Assembly: GCA_003521145.1 (NCBI GenBank) | Contig: DOTL01000010.1 | Location: 1 to 20,251 of the forward strand | DNA length: 20,251 bases | Source of the DNA: Streptococcus sp. | GTDB lineage: Bacteria > Bacillota > Bacilli > Lactobacillales > Streptococcaceae | Reading direction: 5' to 3' | In this document: positions 13,149 through 20,251 of the stretch, in pieces | Layout: each line of letters begins with the position of its first letter | Position numbering within the stretch: the first letter of the stretch is position 1 | Notes under the pieces: generated by a model | Told to the model about the DNA's origin: nothing | Databases searched by the model: none | What the model saw: only the letters and a program-made list of their open reading frames with translations | Position numbers and translations under genes: made by a program

Positions 13149-13883
13149 ATGGAACTTAAAAATAAAAATGTTTTTGTAACAGGTTCAACACGTGGAATTG
13201 GATTAGCTGTGGCACACAAATTTGCTAGTCTTGGTGCCAATGTGGTTCTAAATGGACGTTCTGAAATCTCTGAGGATTTGCTTGCACAGTTTGTAGATTA
13301 TGGTGTAACTGTTGTAGATATCTCAGGTGATATTTCTAACGGTGAAGATGCTAAACGTATGGTAGCTGAAGCTATTGAAAAGCTTGGTAGTGTTGATGTG
13401 CTAGTTAATAATGCTGGTATCACTAATGATAAGTTGATGTTGAAGATGAGTGAAGAAGATTTTGAACGTGTCTTGAAAATCAACTTGACTGGTGCTTTCA
13501 ATATGACACAGGCTGTCTTAAAACCAATGTCTAAGGCTCGTCAAGGTGCCATTATCAATATGTCATCTGTTGTAGGCCTCATGGGGAATATTGGTCAAGC
13601 TAACTATGCGGCTTCAAAAGCTGGTTTGATTGGTTTTACAAAATCAGTTGCGCGTGAAGTTGCGGCTCGCGGTGTCCGTGTCAATGCTATTGCTCCTGGT
13701 TTCATTGAATCAGATATGACTGATGCTATTCCAGAGAAAATGAAAGATGTTATGATTGCTCAAGTACCAATGAAACGTATTGGTCAAGCAGAAGAAGTGG
13801 CTGAAGTTACAGCATTCTTGGCTAGTCAAGAATATCTCACAGGTCAAACCATCGCTATTGATGGTGGTATGACCATGCAATAA
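13149..13883 (+). CDS. fabG: 3-oxoacyl-ACP reductase FabG
   Basis: A 244-aa classical short-chain dehydrogenase/reductase. It reduces 3-oxoacyl-ACP to the 3-hydroxy form with NADPH. The Rossmann motif TGSTRGIG is at residues 11-18, NNAG near 87-90, and the catalytic S140, Y153 and K157 (YAASK) are all present. IAPGFIESDMT and the C-terminal GQTIAIDGGM are typical of FabG. A GAGG ribosome binding site lies 5 nt before the ATG. It is tightly spaced after fabD. Confidence 0.97.
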   Translation: MELKNKNVFVTGSTRGIGLAVAHKFASLGANVVLNGRSEISEDLLAQFVDYGVTVVDISGDISNGEDAKRMVAEAIEKLGSVDVLVNNAGITNDKLMLKMSEEDFERVLKINLTGAFNMTQAVLKPMSKARQGAIINMSSVVGLMGNIGQANYAASKAGLIGFTKSVAREVAARGVRVNAIAPGFIESDMTDAIPEKMKDVMIAQVPMKRIGQAEEVAEVTAFLASQEYLTGQTIAIDGGMTMQ

Positions 13884-13944
13884 TTGAATGTCAATATCAA
13901 AAAGTCATTTACTAGAATATCCACCCGACAAAAGGAGAATATAT

Positions 13945-15177
13945 ATGTCTACAAATCGTGTTGTTGTTACAGGTTACGGCGTAACCTCACCAATCGGTAA
14001 TACACCAGAAGAATTTTGGAACAGTCTTCATGACGGTAAAATTGGTATCAAACCAATTACGAAGTTCGATGCTTCTGAAATTCCAGTCTTTAACGCTGGT
14101 GAAATCCAAGATTTCCCGTTCGATAAGTACTTTGTGAAAAAAGATACTAACCGTATGGACACTTACTCACTTTATGCGATTTATGCTGCCATGGATGCTC
14201 TTGAAAATTCAGGACTTAACATGGAAGAAGAAGATCGTGATCGTGTTGGTGTCATCGTGTCATCTGGTATCGGTGGTCTTCAAGAACTTGAAGATCAAAT
14301 CATTCGTATGCACGAACGTGGGATGAAACGTATCAAACCAATGTTTATCCCTAAAGCACTTTCAAACATGGGTGCTGGTAACATTGCTCTTAAAATTGGT
14401 GCTCAAGGGGTATGTAAATCAGTGACGACTGCTTGTGCCTCTGCCAATGATGCAATCGGTGAAGCCTTCCGTGAAATTAAATTCGGTTTGCATGATGTTG
14501 TCTTGGCTGGTGGTGCTGAAGCTTCAATCACTAAGATTGGTATTGGTGGTTTCAATGCTCTTACAGCACTTTCAACAACAGAGGATCCAGAACGTTCATC
14601 AATTCCATTTGATAAAGACCGTAATGGTTTTGTTATGGGTGAAGGTGCAGGGGTTCTCGTTATCGAAAGCTTGGAACATGCCCAAAAACGTGGTGCTAAC
14701 ATCTTGGCTGAGATTGTTGGTTACGGATCAAACTGTGATGCCTACCACATGACAACACCAACTCCAGACGGTTCAGGTGCTGCTAAAGCAATTAAATTGG
14801 CTATCAATGAAGCTGGTATCAAACCTGAAGATGTTGATTATGTCAATGCTCACGGGACATCAACACCTGCTAATGAAAAGGGTGAAAGTGGTGCCATTGT
14901 TTCTGTACTTGGTAAAGATGTTCCAGTTTCATCTACTAAATCATTTACAGGCCACTTGCTAGGTGCTGCTGGTGCAGTTGAGGCTATTGCAACAATCGAA
15001 GCTATTCGTCATAGCTATGTACCGAAAACTGCTGGTACAAAAGAATTGTCTGACTACATCAAAGCTAATGTTGTTTATGGTGAAGGTCAAGAAGCTGATA
15101 TTGAGTATGCAATTTCAAATACCTTCGGTTTTGGTGGACACAATGCTGTTATTGCCTTTAAACGTTGGGAGGCTTAA
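13945..15177 (+). CDS. fabF: 3-oxoacyl-ACP synthase II FabF
   Basis: 410 aa, the family length. It is the elongating condensing enzyme, adding two carbons from malonyl-ACP per cycle. C164 in TTACASANDA, H303 in NAHGTSTPAN and H337 in TGHLLGAAGA form the Cys-His-His site. The glycine loop FGFGGHN is near the C-terminus. The frame is open upstream to an ATG at 13888, but the ATG at 13945 is preceded by AAAGGAG (7 nt spacing) and begins with the usual N-terminus (RVVVTGYGVTSP), so it is chosen. The 61-bp gap after fabG is longer than its neighbours' but shows no terminator. Confidence 0.97.
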   Translation: MSTNRVVVTGYGVTSPIGNTPEEFWNSLHDGKIGIKPITKFDASEIPVFNAGEIQDFPFDKYFVKKDTNRMDTYSLYAIYAAMDALENSGLNMEEEDRDRVGVIVSSGIGGLQELEDQIIRMHERGMKRIKPMFIPKALSNMGAGNIALKIGAQGVCKSVTTACASANDAIGEAFREIKFGLHDVVLAGGAEASITKIGIGGFNALTALSTTEDPERSSIPFDKDRNGFVMGEGAGVLVIESLEHAQKRGANILAEIVGYGSNCDAYHMTTPTPDGSGAAKAIKLAINEAGIKPEDVDYVNAHGTSTPANEKGESGAIVSVLGKDVPVSSTKSFTGHLLGAAGAVEAIATIEAIRHSYVPKTAGTKELSDYIKANVVYGEGQEADIEYAISNTFGFGGHNAVIAFKRWEA

Positions 15178-15180
15178 TTC

Positions 15181-15675
15181 ATGAATATTTCTGAAATCAA
15201 AGATTTATTGGCTCAATTTGATGCATCAACTTTACGTGAATTTTCATACAAAAATAATAGTGAAGAATTGAACTTGAGCAAAAATCAAACAAGTTCAGTA
15301 ACAGCTGCCCCAGTAGCTCCTACAGTTGAAGTAGTTGCGCCAGCTCCTCAAGCACCAGTTGCTCCAGTAGCAGCACCTGCCGCTGTTGAAACTCCAGCAA
15401 CACCAGTTGAAGAAGCTTCTGCTCCTGCTCAAGCTGCTGAAGGTGAAGTGGTTGAAAGTCCACTTGTTGGTGTGGCTTATTTGTCTCCATCACCTGAAAA
15501 ACCAGCCTTTGTTTCTGTTGGTGATACTGTTAAGAAAGGTCAAACGCTTCTTATTGTTGAAGCAATGAAGGTGATGAATGAAGTGCCAGCACCTAAAGAT
15601 GGTGTTATTACTGAAATCTTGGTAGCGAATGAAGAAGTTGTTGACTACGGAAAAGGATTGGTACGCATCAAATGA
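15181..15675 (+). CDS. accB: acetyl-CoA carboxylase biotin carboxyl carrier protein AccB
   Basis: A 164-aa BCCP. It carries the biotin that shuttles CO2 from AccC to AccA/AccD. There is a short N-terminal helical domain, a flexible Ala/Pro/Val-rich linker at about residues 40-87, and the biotinyl domain (about 90-164) with K130 in the VEAMKVMNE motif as the biotinylation site. The ribosome binding site GGGAGG lies inside the end of fabF, 8 nt before the ATG. Its stop overlaps the fabZ start by 4 nt (ATGA). Confidence 0.97.
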   Translation: MNISEIKDLLAQFDASTLREFSYKNNSEELNLSKNQTSSVTAAPVAPTVEVVAPAPQAPVAPVAAPAAVETPATPVEEASAPAQAAEGEVVESPLVGVAYLSPSPEKPAFVSVGDTVKKGQTLLIVEAMKVMNEVPAPKDGVITEILVANEEVVDYGKGLVRIK

Positions 15676-16097
15676 CAATTGATATTAATGCTATTCGTGA
15701 AGCTTTACCACACCGTTATCCAATGCTTTTGGTTGACCGTGTGCTAGAAGTTTCAGAAGACGAAATCAAAGCTATTAAAAATGTAACGATCAATGAACCT
15801 TTCTTTAATGGACATTTTCCTCAATACCCAGTTATGCCTGGCGTTCTTATCATGGAAGCTCTGGCGCAAACAGCTGGTGTTCTTGAATTGTCTAAACCTG
15901 AAAACAAGGGCAAATTAGTCTTTTATGCAGGTATGGATAAGGTTAAATTTAAAAAACAAGTGGTTCCTGGTGACCAACTTGTTATGACAGCTAAGTTTGT
16001 TAAACGTCGTGGAACAATTGCTGTTGTTGAAGCTAAGGCTGAAGTCGATGGTAAACTTGCTGCATCAGGTACTTTGACTTTTGCTATTGGAAGCTAA
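15672..16097 (+). CDS. fabZ: 3-hydroxyacyl-ACP dehydratase FabZ
   Basis: A 141-aa hot-dog-fold dehydratase. It converts 3-hydroxyacyl-ACP to trans-2-enoyl-ACP, producing the substrate for both FabK and FabM. The catalytic H48 is in FNGHFPQYPVMPG and E62 in MEALAQTAG. The start overlaps accB by 4 nt, implying translational coupling. A terminator-like hairpin begins 9 nt after its stop, so fabZ may close one transcriptional unit of the cluster. Confidence 0.97.
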   Translation: MTIDINAIREALPHRYPMLLVDRVLEVSEDEIKAIKNVTINEPFFNGHFPQYPVMPGVLIMEALAQTAGVLELSKPENKGKLVFYAGMDKVKFKKQVVPGDQLVMTAKFVKRRGTIAVVEAKAEVDGKLAASGTLTFAIGS

Positions 16098-16106
16098 TGT
16101 TTTGTG

Positions 16107-16144
16107 AAAATCCTTCTGGCGACAGTCGGAAAGGATTTTTCTTT
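16107..16144 (+). terminator. terminator-like hairpin between fabZ and accC
   Basis: AAAATCCTT (16107-16115) pairs with AAGGATTTT (16131-16139). An inner CTG-GCGA-CAG stem-loop (16116-16125) can stack on it, leaving a 5-nt bulge, and a T-rich tail follows. It has the form of an intrinsic terminator but lies inside the fab/acc cluster, so partial termination or attenuation is more likely than a full stop. Confidence 0.65.
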
Positions 16145-16214
16145 AGATATTGGTCTATCACATAGAAAGGAAATCAACACAGACTATCAAAAATGTCTGA
16201 TGTTATCTTGTTTT

Positions 16215-17585
16215 ATGTTTAAAAAATTATTGATTGCCAATCGTGGTGAAATTGCAGTGCGTATTATCCGTGCAGCGCGTGAATTGGGTATCCAAACGGT
16301 TGCTATTTATTCTGAAGCGGATAAGGATTCTCTCCATACTATGCTCGCTGATGAAGCTATTTGTATCGGGCCCGCAAAATCAACGGATTCTTATTTGAAT
16401 ATGAATCGTGTCCTATCAGCTGCTATTGTGACTGAGGCTCAAGCTATTCATCCAGGGTTTGGTTTCTTGAGTGAAAACTCTAAATTTGCCACTCTCTGTG
16501 AAGAAATGAACATCAAGTTTATTGGTCCTTCAGGCGAAGTCATGGACAAGATGGGTGATAAAATCAATGCCCGTGCTGAAATGATTAAGGCTAATGTCCC
16601 TGTAATTCCTGGTTCAGATGGTGAAGTCTTTACAGCTGAGGAGGCTTTAGAGGTTGCCAACCGTCTTGGTTACCCAGTAATGCTTAAGGCTTCTGCTGGT
16701 GGTGGTGGTAAGGGGATTCGTAAGGTTAACACTGAAGAAGAGTTAGCTCCTGCCTTCGAATCTGCGTCACAAGAAGCTAAAGCAGCCTTTGGTAATGGGG
16801 CGATGTATATTGAAAAAGTTATTTACCCAGCTCGTCATATCGAGGTTCAAATTTTGGGAGATAGCTATGGTAATATTGTTCACCTAGGTGAGCGTGATTG
16901 CTCTCTTCAACGTAATAACCAAAAGGTTTTGGAAGAATCACCGTCAGTTGCTATTGGTAAGACACTTCGTCACGAAATTGGTTCAGCGGCTGTCCGTGCC
17001 GCTAAGGCTGTTAATTATGAAAATGCGGGTACTATCGAGTTCCTTCTTGATGAGAAAACAGGTCAGTTCTACTTTATGGAAATGAACACCCGTGTTCAAG
17101 TTGAGCATCCAGTTACAGAATTTGTAAGTGGTGTGGACATTGTTAAAGAACAAATCCGTATTGCCGCAGGTGAAAAACTCTCTGTGACCCAAGATGATAT
17201 TGAAATCAAGGGACATGCTATTGAGTGTCGTATCAATGCAGAAAATCCTAAGTTCAACTTTGCACCCAGTCCAGGGAAAATCAGTAATCTCTACCTACCT
17301 AGTGGTGGCGTTGGCCTCCGTGTAGACAGTGCAGTCTATCCTGGCTATACTATTCCACCTTACTATGATTCAATGATTGCCAAAATCATTGTTCATGGAG
17401 AAAATCGATTTGAGGCACTCATGAAGATGCAACGTGCCCTTTACGAGATCGAAATCGATGGTGTTGTGACTAATGCTGACTTCCAGTTGGATTTGATTTC
17501 AGATCGTAGCGTTATCGCTGGGGATTATGATACTTCCTTCTTGATGGAGACCTTCCTACCAGATTATCAGAATCGTGAGGAATAA
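16215..17585 (+). CDS. accC: acetyl-CoA carboxylase biotin carboxylase AccC
   Basis: 456 aa, close to the usual 450-455. It carboxylates the biotin of AccB using ATP and bicarbonate. The N-terminal FKKLLIANRGEIAVRI is the family's standard opening, which fixes the start at 16215. The frame is open upstream to GTG 16104, but that would add 37 residues encoded across the terminator-like hairpin. The ATP-grasp glycine loop KASAGGGGKGIRKV (about 158-171) and the active-site EMNTRVQVEHPVTE (about 290-303) are intact. Oddly, no Shine-Dalgarno precedes the ATG. A nine-codon reading frame (ATG 16193 to TAA 16222) overlaps the start and might couple translation. Confidence 0.95.
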   Translation: MFKKLLIANRGEIAVRIIRAARELGIQTVAIYSEADKDSLHTMLADEAICIGPAKSTDSYLNMNRVLSAAIVTEAQAIHPGFGFLSENSKFATLCEEMNIKFIGPSGEVMDKMGDKINARAEMIKANVPVIPGSDGEVFTAEEALEVANRLGYPVMLKASAGGGGKGIRKVNTEEELAPAFESASQEAKAAFGNGAMYIEKVIYPARHIEVQILGDSYGNIVHLGERDCSLQRNNQKVLEESPSVAIGKTLRHEIGSAAVRAAKAVNYENAGTIEFLLDEKTGQFYFMEMNTRVQVEHPVTEFVSGVDIVKEQIRIAAGEKLSVTQDDIEIKGHAIECRINAENPKFNFAPSPGKISNLYLPSGGVGLRVDSAVYPGYTIPPYYDSMIAKIIVHGENRFEALMKMQRALYEIEIDGVVTNADFQLDLISDRSVIAGDYDTSFLMETFLPDYQNREE

Positions 17586-17590
17586 AGTTT

Positions 17591-18457
17591 ATGGGGTTAT
17601 TTGATCGAAAAGAAAAGTATATCCGTATCAATCCTAACCGTTCTGTACGTAATGGGGTTGATCAACAAGTGCCAGAAGTTCCAGATGAACTTTTTGCCAA
17701 ATGTCCTGGCTGTAAACAAGCTATTTATCAAAAGGACTTGGGACAAGCTAAAATTTGTCCAAATTGTTCTTATACCTTCCGTATCACGGCTAAAGAACGT
17801 CTTGATTTGACGGTTGATGAGGGCTCTTTCCAGGAACTTTTTACAGGCATTAAAACTGAAAATCCATTGAATTTCCCAGGTTATATGGAGAAACTAGCAG
17901 CGACCAAGGAAAAAACTGGTCTTGATGAAGCTGTTGTGACTGGTGTTGCAACTATCAAGGGGCAAAAAACAGCCTTGGCCATTATGGATTCTAACTTTAT
18001 CATGGCTTCAATGGGAACTGTTGTTGGTGAAAAAATTACCAAACTCTTTGAACATGCGATTGAAGAAAAACTTCCAGTTGTTATTTTTACAGCATCTGGT
18101 GGGGCTCGTATGCAAGAAGGAATCATGAGTTTGATGCAAATGGCCAAGATTTCAGCTGCTGTAAAACGTCATTCGAATGCTGGCTTGTTGTATTTGACTG
18201 TATTGACAGATCCAACAACTGGTGGGGTTACAGCAAGTTTCGCCATGGAAGGTGATATCATCTTAGCTGAGCCACAAGCCTTGATTGGTTTCGCAGGTCG
18301 TCGTGTCATTGAAAACACAGTTCGTGAAACTTTGCCAGATGATTTCCAAAAGGCTGAGTTCCTTCAAGAACATGGTTTTGTTGATGCCATTGTTAAACGT
18401 ACAGAGTTGGCTGATACCATTGCCACACTCTTATCATTCCATGGAGGTGTTCAATGA
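17591..18457 (+). CDS. accD: acetyl-CoA carboxylase carboxyltransferase subunit beta AccD
   Basis: 288 aa. With AccA it transfers the carboxyl group from biotin to acetyl-CoA to form malonyl-CoA. The N-terminal zinc ribbon has C38, C41, C56 and C59 (two CxxC pairs 14 residues apart). The crotonase-like carboxyltransferase core contains FTASGGARMQEG and TTGGVTASFA, the oxyanion-hole regions. It follows accC by 5 bp, with GAGG at the end of accC serving as ribosome binding site, and overlaps accA by 4 nt (ATGA). Confidence 0.97.
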   Translation: MGLFDRKEKYIRINPNRSVRNGVDQQVPEVPDELFAKCPGCKQAIYQKDLGQAKICPNCSYTFRITAKERLDLTVDEGSFQELFTGIKTENPLNFPGYMEKLAATKEKTGLDEAVVTGVATIKGQKTALAIMDSNFIMASMGTVVGEKITKLFEHAIEEKLPVVIFTASGGARMQEGIMSLMQMAKISAAVKRHSNAGLLYLTVLTDPTTGGVTASFAMEGDIILAEPQALIGFAGRRVIENTVRETLPDDFQKAEFLQEHGFVDAIVKRTELADTIATLLSFHGGVQ

Positions 18458-19224
18458 GCGACGTAGCACGTATTTTAAAAGAAGCGCGTGACCAAGGCCG
18501 TTTAACTGCTTTGGACTTTGCCCAAGGAATCTTCGATGACTTTATCGAATTACATGGAGATCGAAACTTCCGTGACGATGGTGCCATTATTGGTGGTATT
18601 GGTCGTTTAAATGGCCAAGCGGTTACTGTAGTGGGTATCCAAAAAGGTAGAAACCTACAAGATAACCTCAACCGTAACTTTGGCCAACCTCATCCAGAGG
18701 GCTATCGTAAGGCTCTTCGTCTCATGAAACAGGCTGAAAAGTTTGGTCGTCCAGTCGTTACCTTTATCAATACTGCAGGTGCTTATCCTGGTGTTGGGGC
18801 AGAGGAACGCGGACAAGGTGAGGCAATTGCGCGTAACCTTATGGAAATGAGCGATCTTAAGGTGCCAATTATTGCCATTATCATTGGTGAAGGTGGTTCG
18901 GGAGGAGCTCTTGCCTTGGCAGTAGCCGATAAGGTTTGGATGCTTGAAAATACCATCTATTCTATCTTGAGTCCTGAAGGATTTGCAACTATCCTCTGGA
19001 AAGACGGCTCACGTTCAGAAGAGGCGGCAGAGTTGATGAAGATTACATCAGGCGAGTTGCTTAATATGAGAATCGTTGATAAGGTTATCCCAGAACGTGG
19101 TTACTTTACAAGTGAAATTATTGAAGCAATTAAGACAGCAATTGTAGACGAGTTGGCAGAATTAAGCCAATTATCAACAGAAGACTTACTTGAAGCGCGT
19201 TATCAACGTTTTAGAAAATATTAA
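18454..19224 (+). CDS. accA: acetyl-CoA carboxylase carboxyltransferase subunit alpha AccA
   Basis: A 256-aa alpha subunit of the carboxyltransferase, the short streptococcal form compared with about 319 aa in E. coli. The conserved FGQPHPEGYRKALRLM region, INTAGAYPGVGAEERGQ and GEGGSGGALALAVADKVWML are all present. It is the last gene of the cluster. The 4-nt overlap with accD fits the need for equal amounts of the two subunits. The operon ends at a strong terminator directly after it. Confidence 0.97.
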   Translation: MSDVARILKEARDQGRLTALDFAQGIFDDFIELHGDRNFRDDGAIIGGIGRLNGQAVTVVGIQKGRNLQDNLNRNFGQPHPEGYRKALRLMKQAEKFGRPVVTFINTAGAYPGVGAEERGQGEAIARNLMEMSDLKVPIIAIIIGEGGSGGALALAVADKVWMLENTIYSILSPEGFATILWKDGSRSEEAAELMKITSGELLNMRIVDKVIPERGYFTSEIIEAIKTAIVDELAELSQLSTEDLLEARYQRFRKY

Positions 19225-19232
19225 AAAACATT

Positions 19233-19264
19233 AAAAAACATTGGGATATACCCCAATGTTTTTT
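19233..19264. terminator. bidirectional terminator between accA and luxS
   Basis: A perfect 8-bp stem ACATTGGG/CCCAATGT (19238-19245 with 19252-19259), flanked by an A run on the left and a T run on the right. It can end accA transcripts on the plus strand and luxS transcripts on the minus strand. The luxS stop codon (19263-19265) touches its right flank. A tandem 10-bp repeat (ATTAAAAAAC twice, 19220-19239) leads into it. Confidence 0.92.
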
Positions 19265-19745
19265 ATACGGTATGGCGTTCGAAGGCTTGGTCTGAGATAC
19301 CTTGTTCAAGGATAAGTTTAGCCCATTCCTTAGCTGAATGAAGACTGTGATCCTTGTAGTTACCACAAGATTCAATGGTAGTCCCTGGAACATCTTCCCA
19401 TGTAATCTCGTTAGCAATAGCTTCAAGACTAGATTTGATAACTTTGGCAATTTCTGTAGGATCTTGTTTACCCCACATAATCATATGGAAACCTGTACGG
19501 CAACCAAATGGTGAGCAATCAATAAGGCCATCGATACGTTGACGGATCAGTTTAGCGAGTAGGTGTTCGATAGTATGAAGACCACCTGTATCAATACTAT
19601 TTTCATTAGGTTGAATCAAACGGATATCAAAGTTTGTGATGATATCTCCTTTAGGTCCAACTTCCTCTGAAATAAGACGGACATAAGGTGCTTTTACAAT
19701 AGTGTGATCAAGTTCAAAACTTTCAACAGTAACGTCTTTTGGCAT
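19263..19745 (-). CDS. luxS: S-ribosylhomocysteine lyase LuxS
   Basis: 160 aa, the standard size. It cleaves S-ribosylhomocysteine to homocysteine and DPD, the precursor of the AI-2 signal, and so serves both the activated methyl cycle and cell-cell signalling. The metal ligands H57 and H61 (HTIEH) and C127 (ESCGNY) and the catalytic C82 (GCRTGF) are all present. The ribosome binding site is AGGGAGG on the minus strand, 7 nt before the ATG. It is monocistronic and convergent with the fab/acc operon. Confidence 0.97.
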
Positions 19746-19772
19746 GGTAATACCTCCCTATTCTATAGAGTT

Positions 19773-19781
19773 ATGATACCA
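19773..19781 (-). promoter_or_regulatory. extended -10 promoter of luxS
   Basis: On the minus strand TGG precedes TATCAT (plus 19773-19778), with a predicted start near 19766 and a leader of about 20 nt that contains the Shine-Dalgarno. No good -35 is visible. Confidence 0.55.
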
Positions 19782-19803
19782 CAAAATCAGTTTAAAGTTC
19801 TAG

Positions 19804-20204
19804 TATTTATTTGAGGAATATAAATTAAAATATCCATATCCAGAAATAGGGGATATTTTAATATCTGCTTCTGGAAGCATAGGTAGAACTGTTGTATATC
19901 AAGGGGAAGATGAATATTTTCAAGATAGCAATATAGTTTGGTTAAAGCATGATAATCGCTTGGATAATAAGTTTTTAAAGCAGTTTTATTCGATTGTTAA
20001 GTGGCAAGGATTAGAAGGAAGTACGATTAAACGGCTATATAATAAAAACATTTTAGATACAGATATTAGTATCCCTAGTACCATTGAACAAAATAAAATA
20101 GGGATGTTCTTTAACAATTAGACAACACTATCACTCTTCATCAGCATAAGTTAGATTTGTTGAAAGAACAGAAAAAAGGCTTTTTACAAAAGATGTTTGT
20201 TTGA
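19804..20204 (+). pseudogene. remnant of a type I restriction specificity subunit gene (hsdS), 3' part
   Basis: The reading frame opens after an in-frame TAG at 19801 with no start signal, and encodes a C-terminal HsdS segment: EIGDILISASGSIGRTVVY, then NIVWLKHD, then IKRLYNKNIL and ISIPSTIEQNKIG, the end of a second target recognition domain. It stops at TAG 20119. The next frame continues as LDNTITLHQHKLDLL and KEQKKGFLQKMFV to TGA at 20204, the conserved distal helix. One missing A near 20113 (AAC for AAAC) explains the break. The N-terminal half, including the first recognition domain, is absent, and no hsdM or hsdR is in view. This is a decayed fragment, not a working S subunit. Confidence 0.82.
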
Positions 20205-20227
20205 TATTTCTTTGTCTGTTTGTTTTC

Positions 20228-20246
20228 TTATTGATACTGTCAATAA
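20228..20246 (+). repeat. 7-bp inverted repeat at the window edge
   Basis: TTATTGA (20228-20234) and TCAATAA (20240-20246) are perfect inverted copies with a 5-nt spacer. It may be an operator or promoter element of a gene beyond the window; nothing downstream can be seen. Confidence 0.35.
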
Positions 20247-20251
20247 TTATG

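Noticed and set aside
13888..13944. 19-residue N-terminal extension of FabF from an upstream in-frame ATG
   Set aside because: It has no ribosome binding site and no FabF-like sequence, while the ATG at 13945 has AAAGGAG and the standard N-terminus.
16104..16214. 37-residue N-terminal extension of AccC from GTG 16104
   Set aside because: It runs through a terminator-like hairpin, has no Shine-Dalgarno, and AccC proteins begin at the FKKLLIANRGE segment.
19220..19239. Tandem ATTAAAAAAC repeat as a mobile-element footprint
   Set aside because: Only two short A-rich units that overlap the accA stop and terminator; polymerase slippage explains them.

Overview
The window looks like chromosomal DNA of a low-GC Streptococcus, most likely S. 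thermophilus or its close relative S. salivarius. This rests on the gene set and order (a streptococcal fabM-fabT-fabH-acpP-fabK-fabD-fabG-fabF-accB-fabZ-accCDA cluster, with FabK and FabM in place of FabI and FabA), on AGGAGG-type ribosome binding sites and extended -10 promoters, and on two genes decayed by single-base changes, as is common in S. thermophilus. The species call is an inference; no database was searched.

Layout. Positions 1-439 are the 3' end of a tRNA operon: the tail of a probable tRNA-Val, then Asp, Lys, Leu, Thr and Glu, closed by a strong terminator. Positions 519-3575 hold ppaC (Mn-dependent pyrophosphatase), a DUF1803 protein, and on the minus strand a DUF402 nucleotide phosphatase and recX. 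An rlmD-like rRNA methyltransferase diverges from recX across a 34-bp gap. Then come asnA (ammonia-dependent asparagine synthetase) and, convergent to it, an aspartate kinase. Both draw on aspartate, and both have CodY-like boxes in their promoters. A HAD phosphatase gene broken by a frameshift follows.

Positions 8395-19264 form the complete type II fatty acid synthesis cluster. AccA-D make malonyl-CoA, FabD loads it on AcpP, FabH primes the chain, and FabF, FabG, FabZ and FabK elongate it. FabM isomerises an intermediate to feed unsaturated chains. FabT, a MarR-type repressor encoded within the cluster, has recognisable operators before fabM, before fabT itself and, less perfectly, before fabK. 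The cluster ends at a bidirectional terminator shared with convergent luxS (AI-2 synthesis). The last 450 bp contain a remnant of a type I restriction specificity gene (hsdS) with a frameshift and no 5' part.

I see no transposase, integrase, CRISPR array or undescribed multi-gene system; this is mainly conserved housekeeping DNA. The more unusual signals are regulatory: three genes whose promoter -10 lies only 6-7 bases before the start codon (probable leaderless mRNAs), a cluster of CodY-like boxes before asnA, a perfect FabT operator in the fabM leader, tandem imperfect FabT half-sites before fabK, and a hairpin plus a start codon without a Shine-Dalgarno between fabZ and accC. No gene-free stretch exceeds 300 bases.
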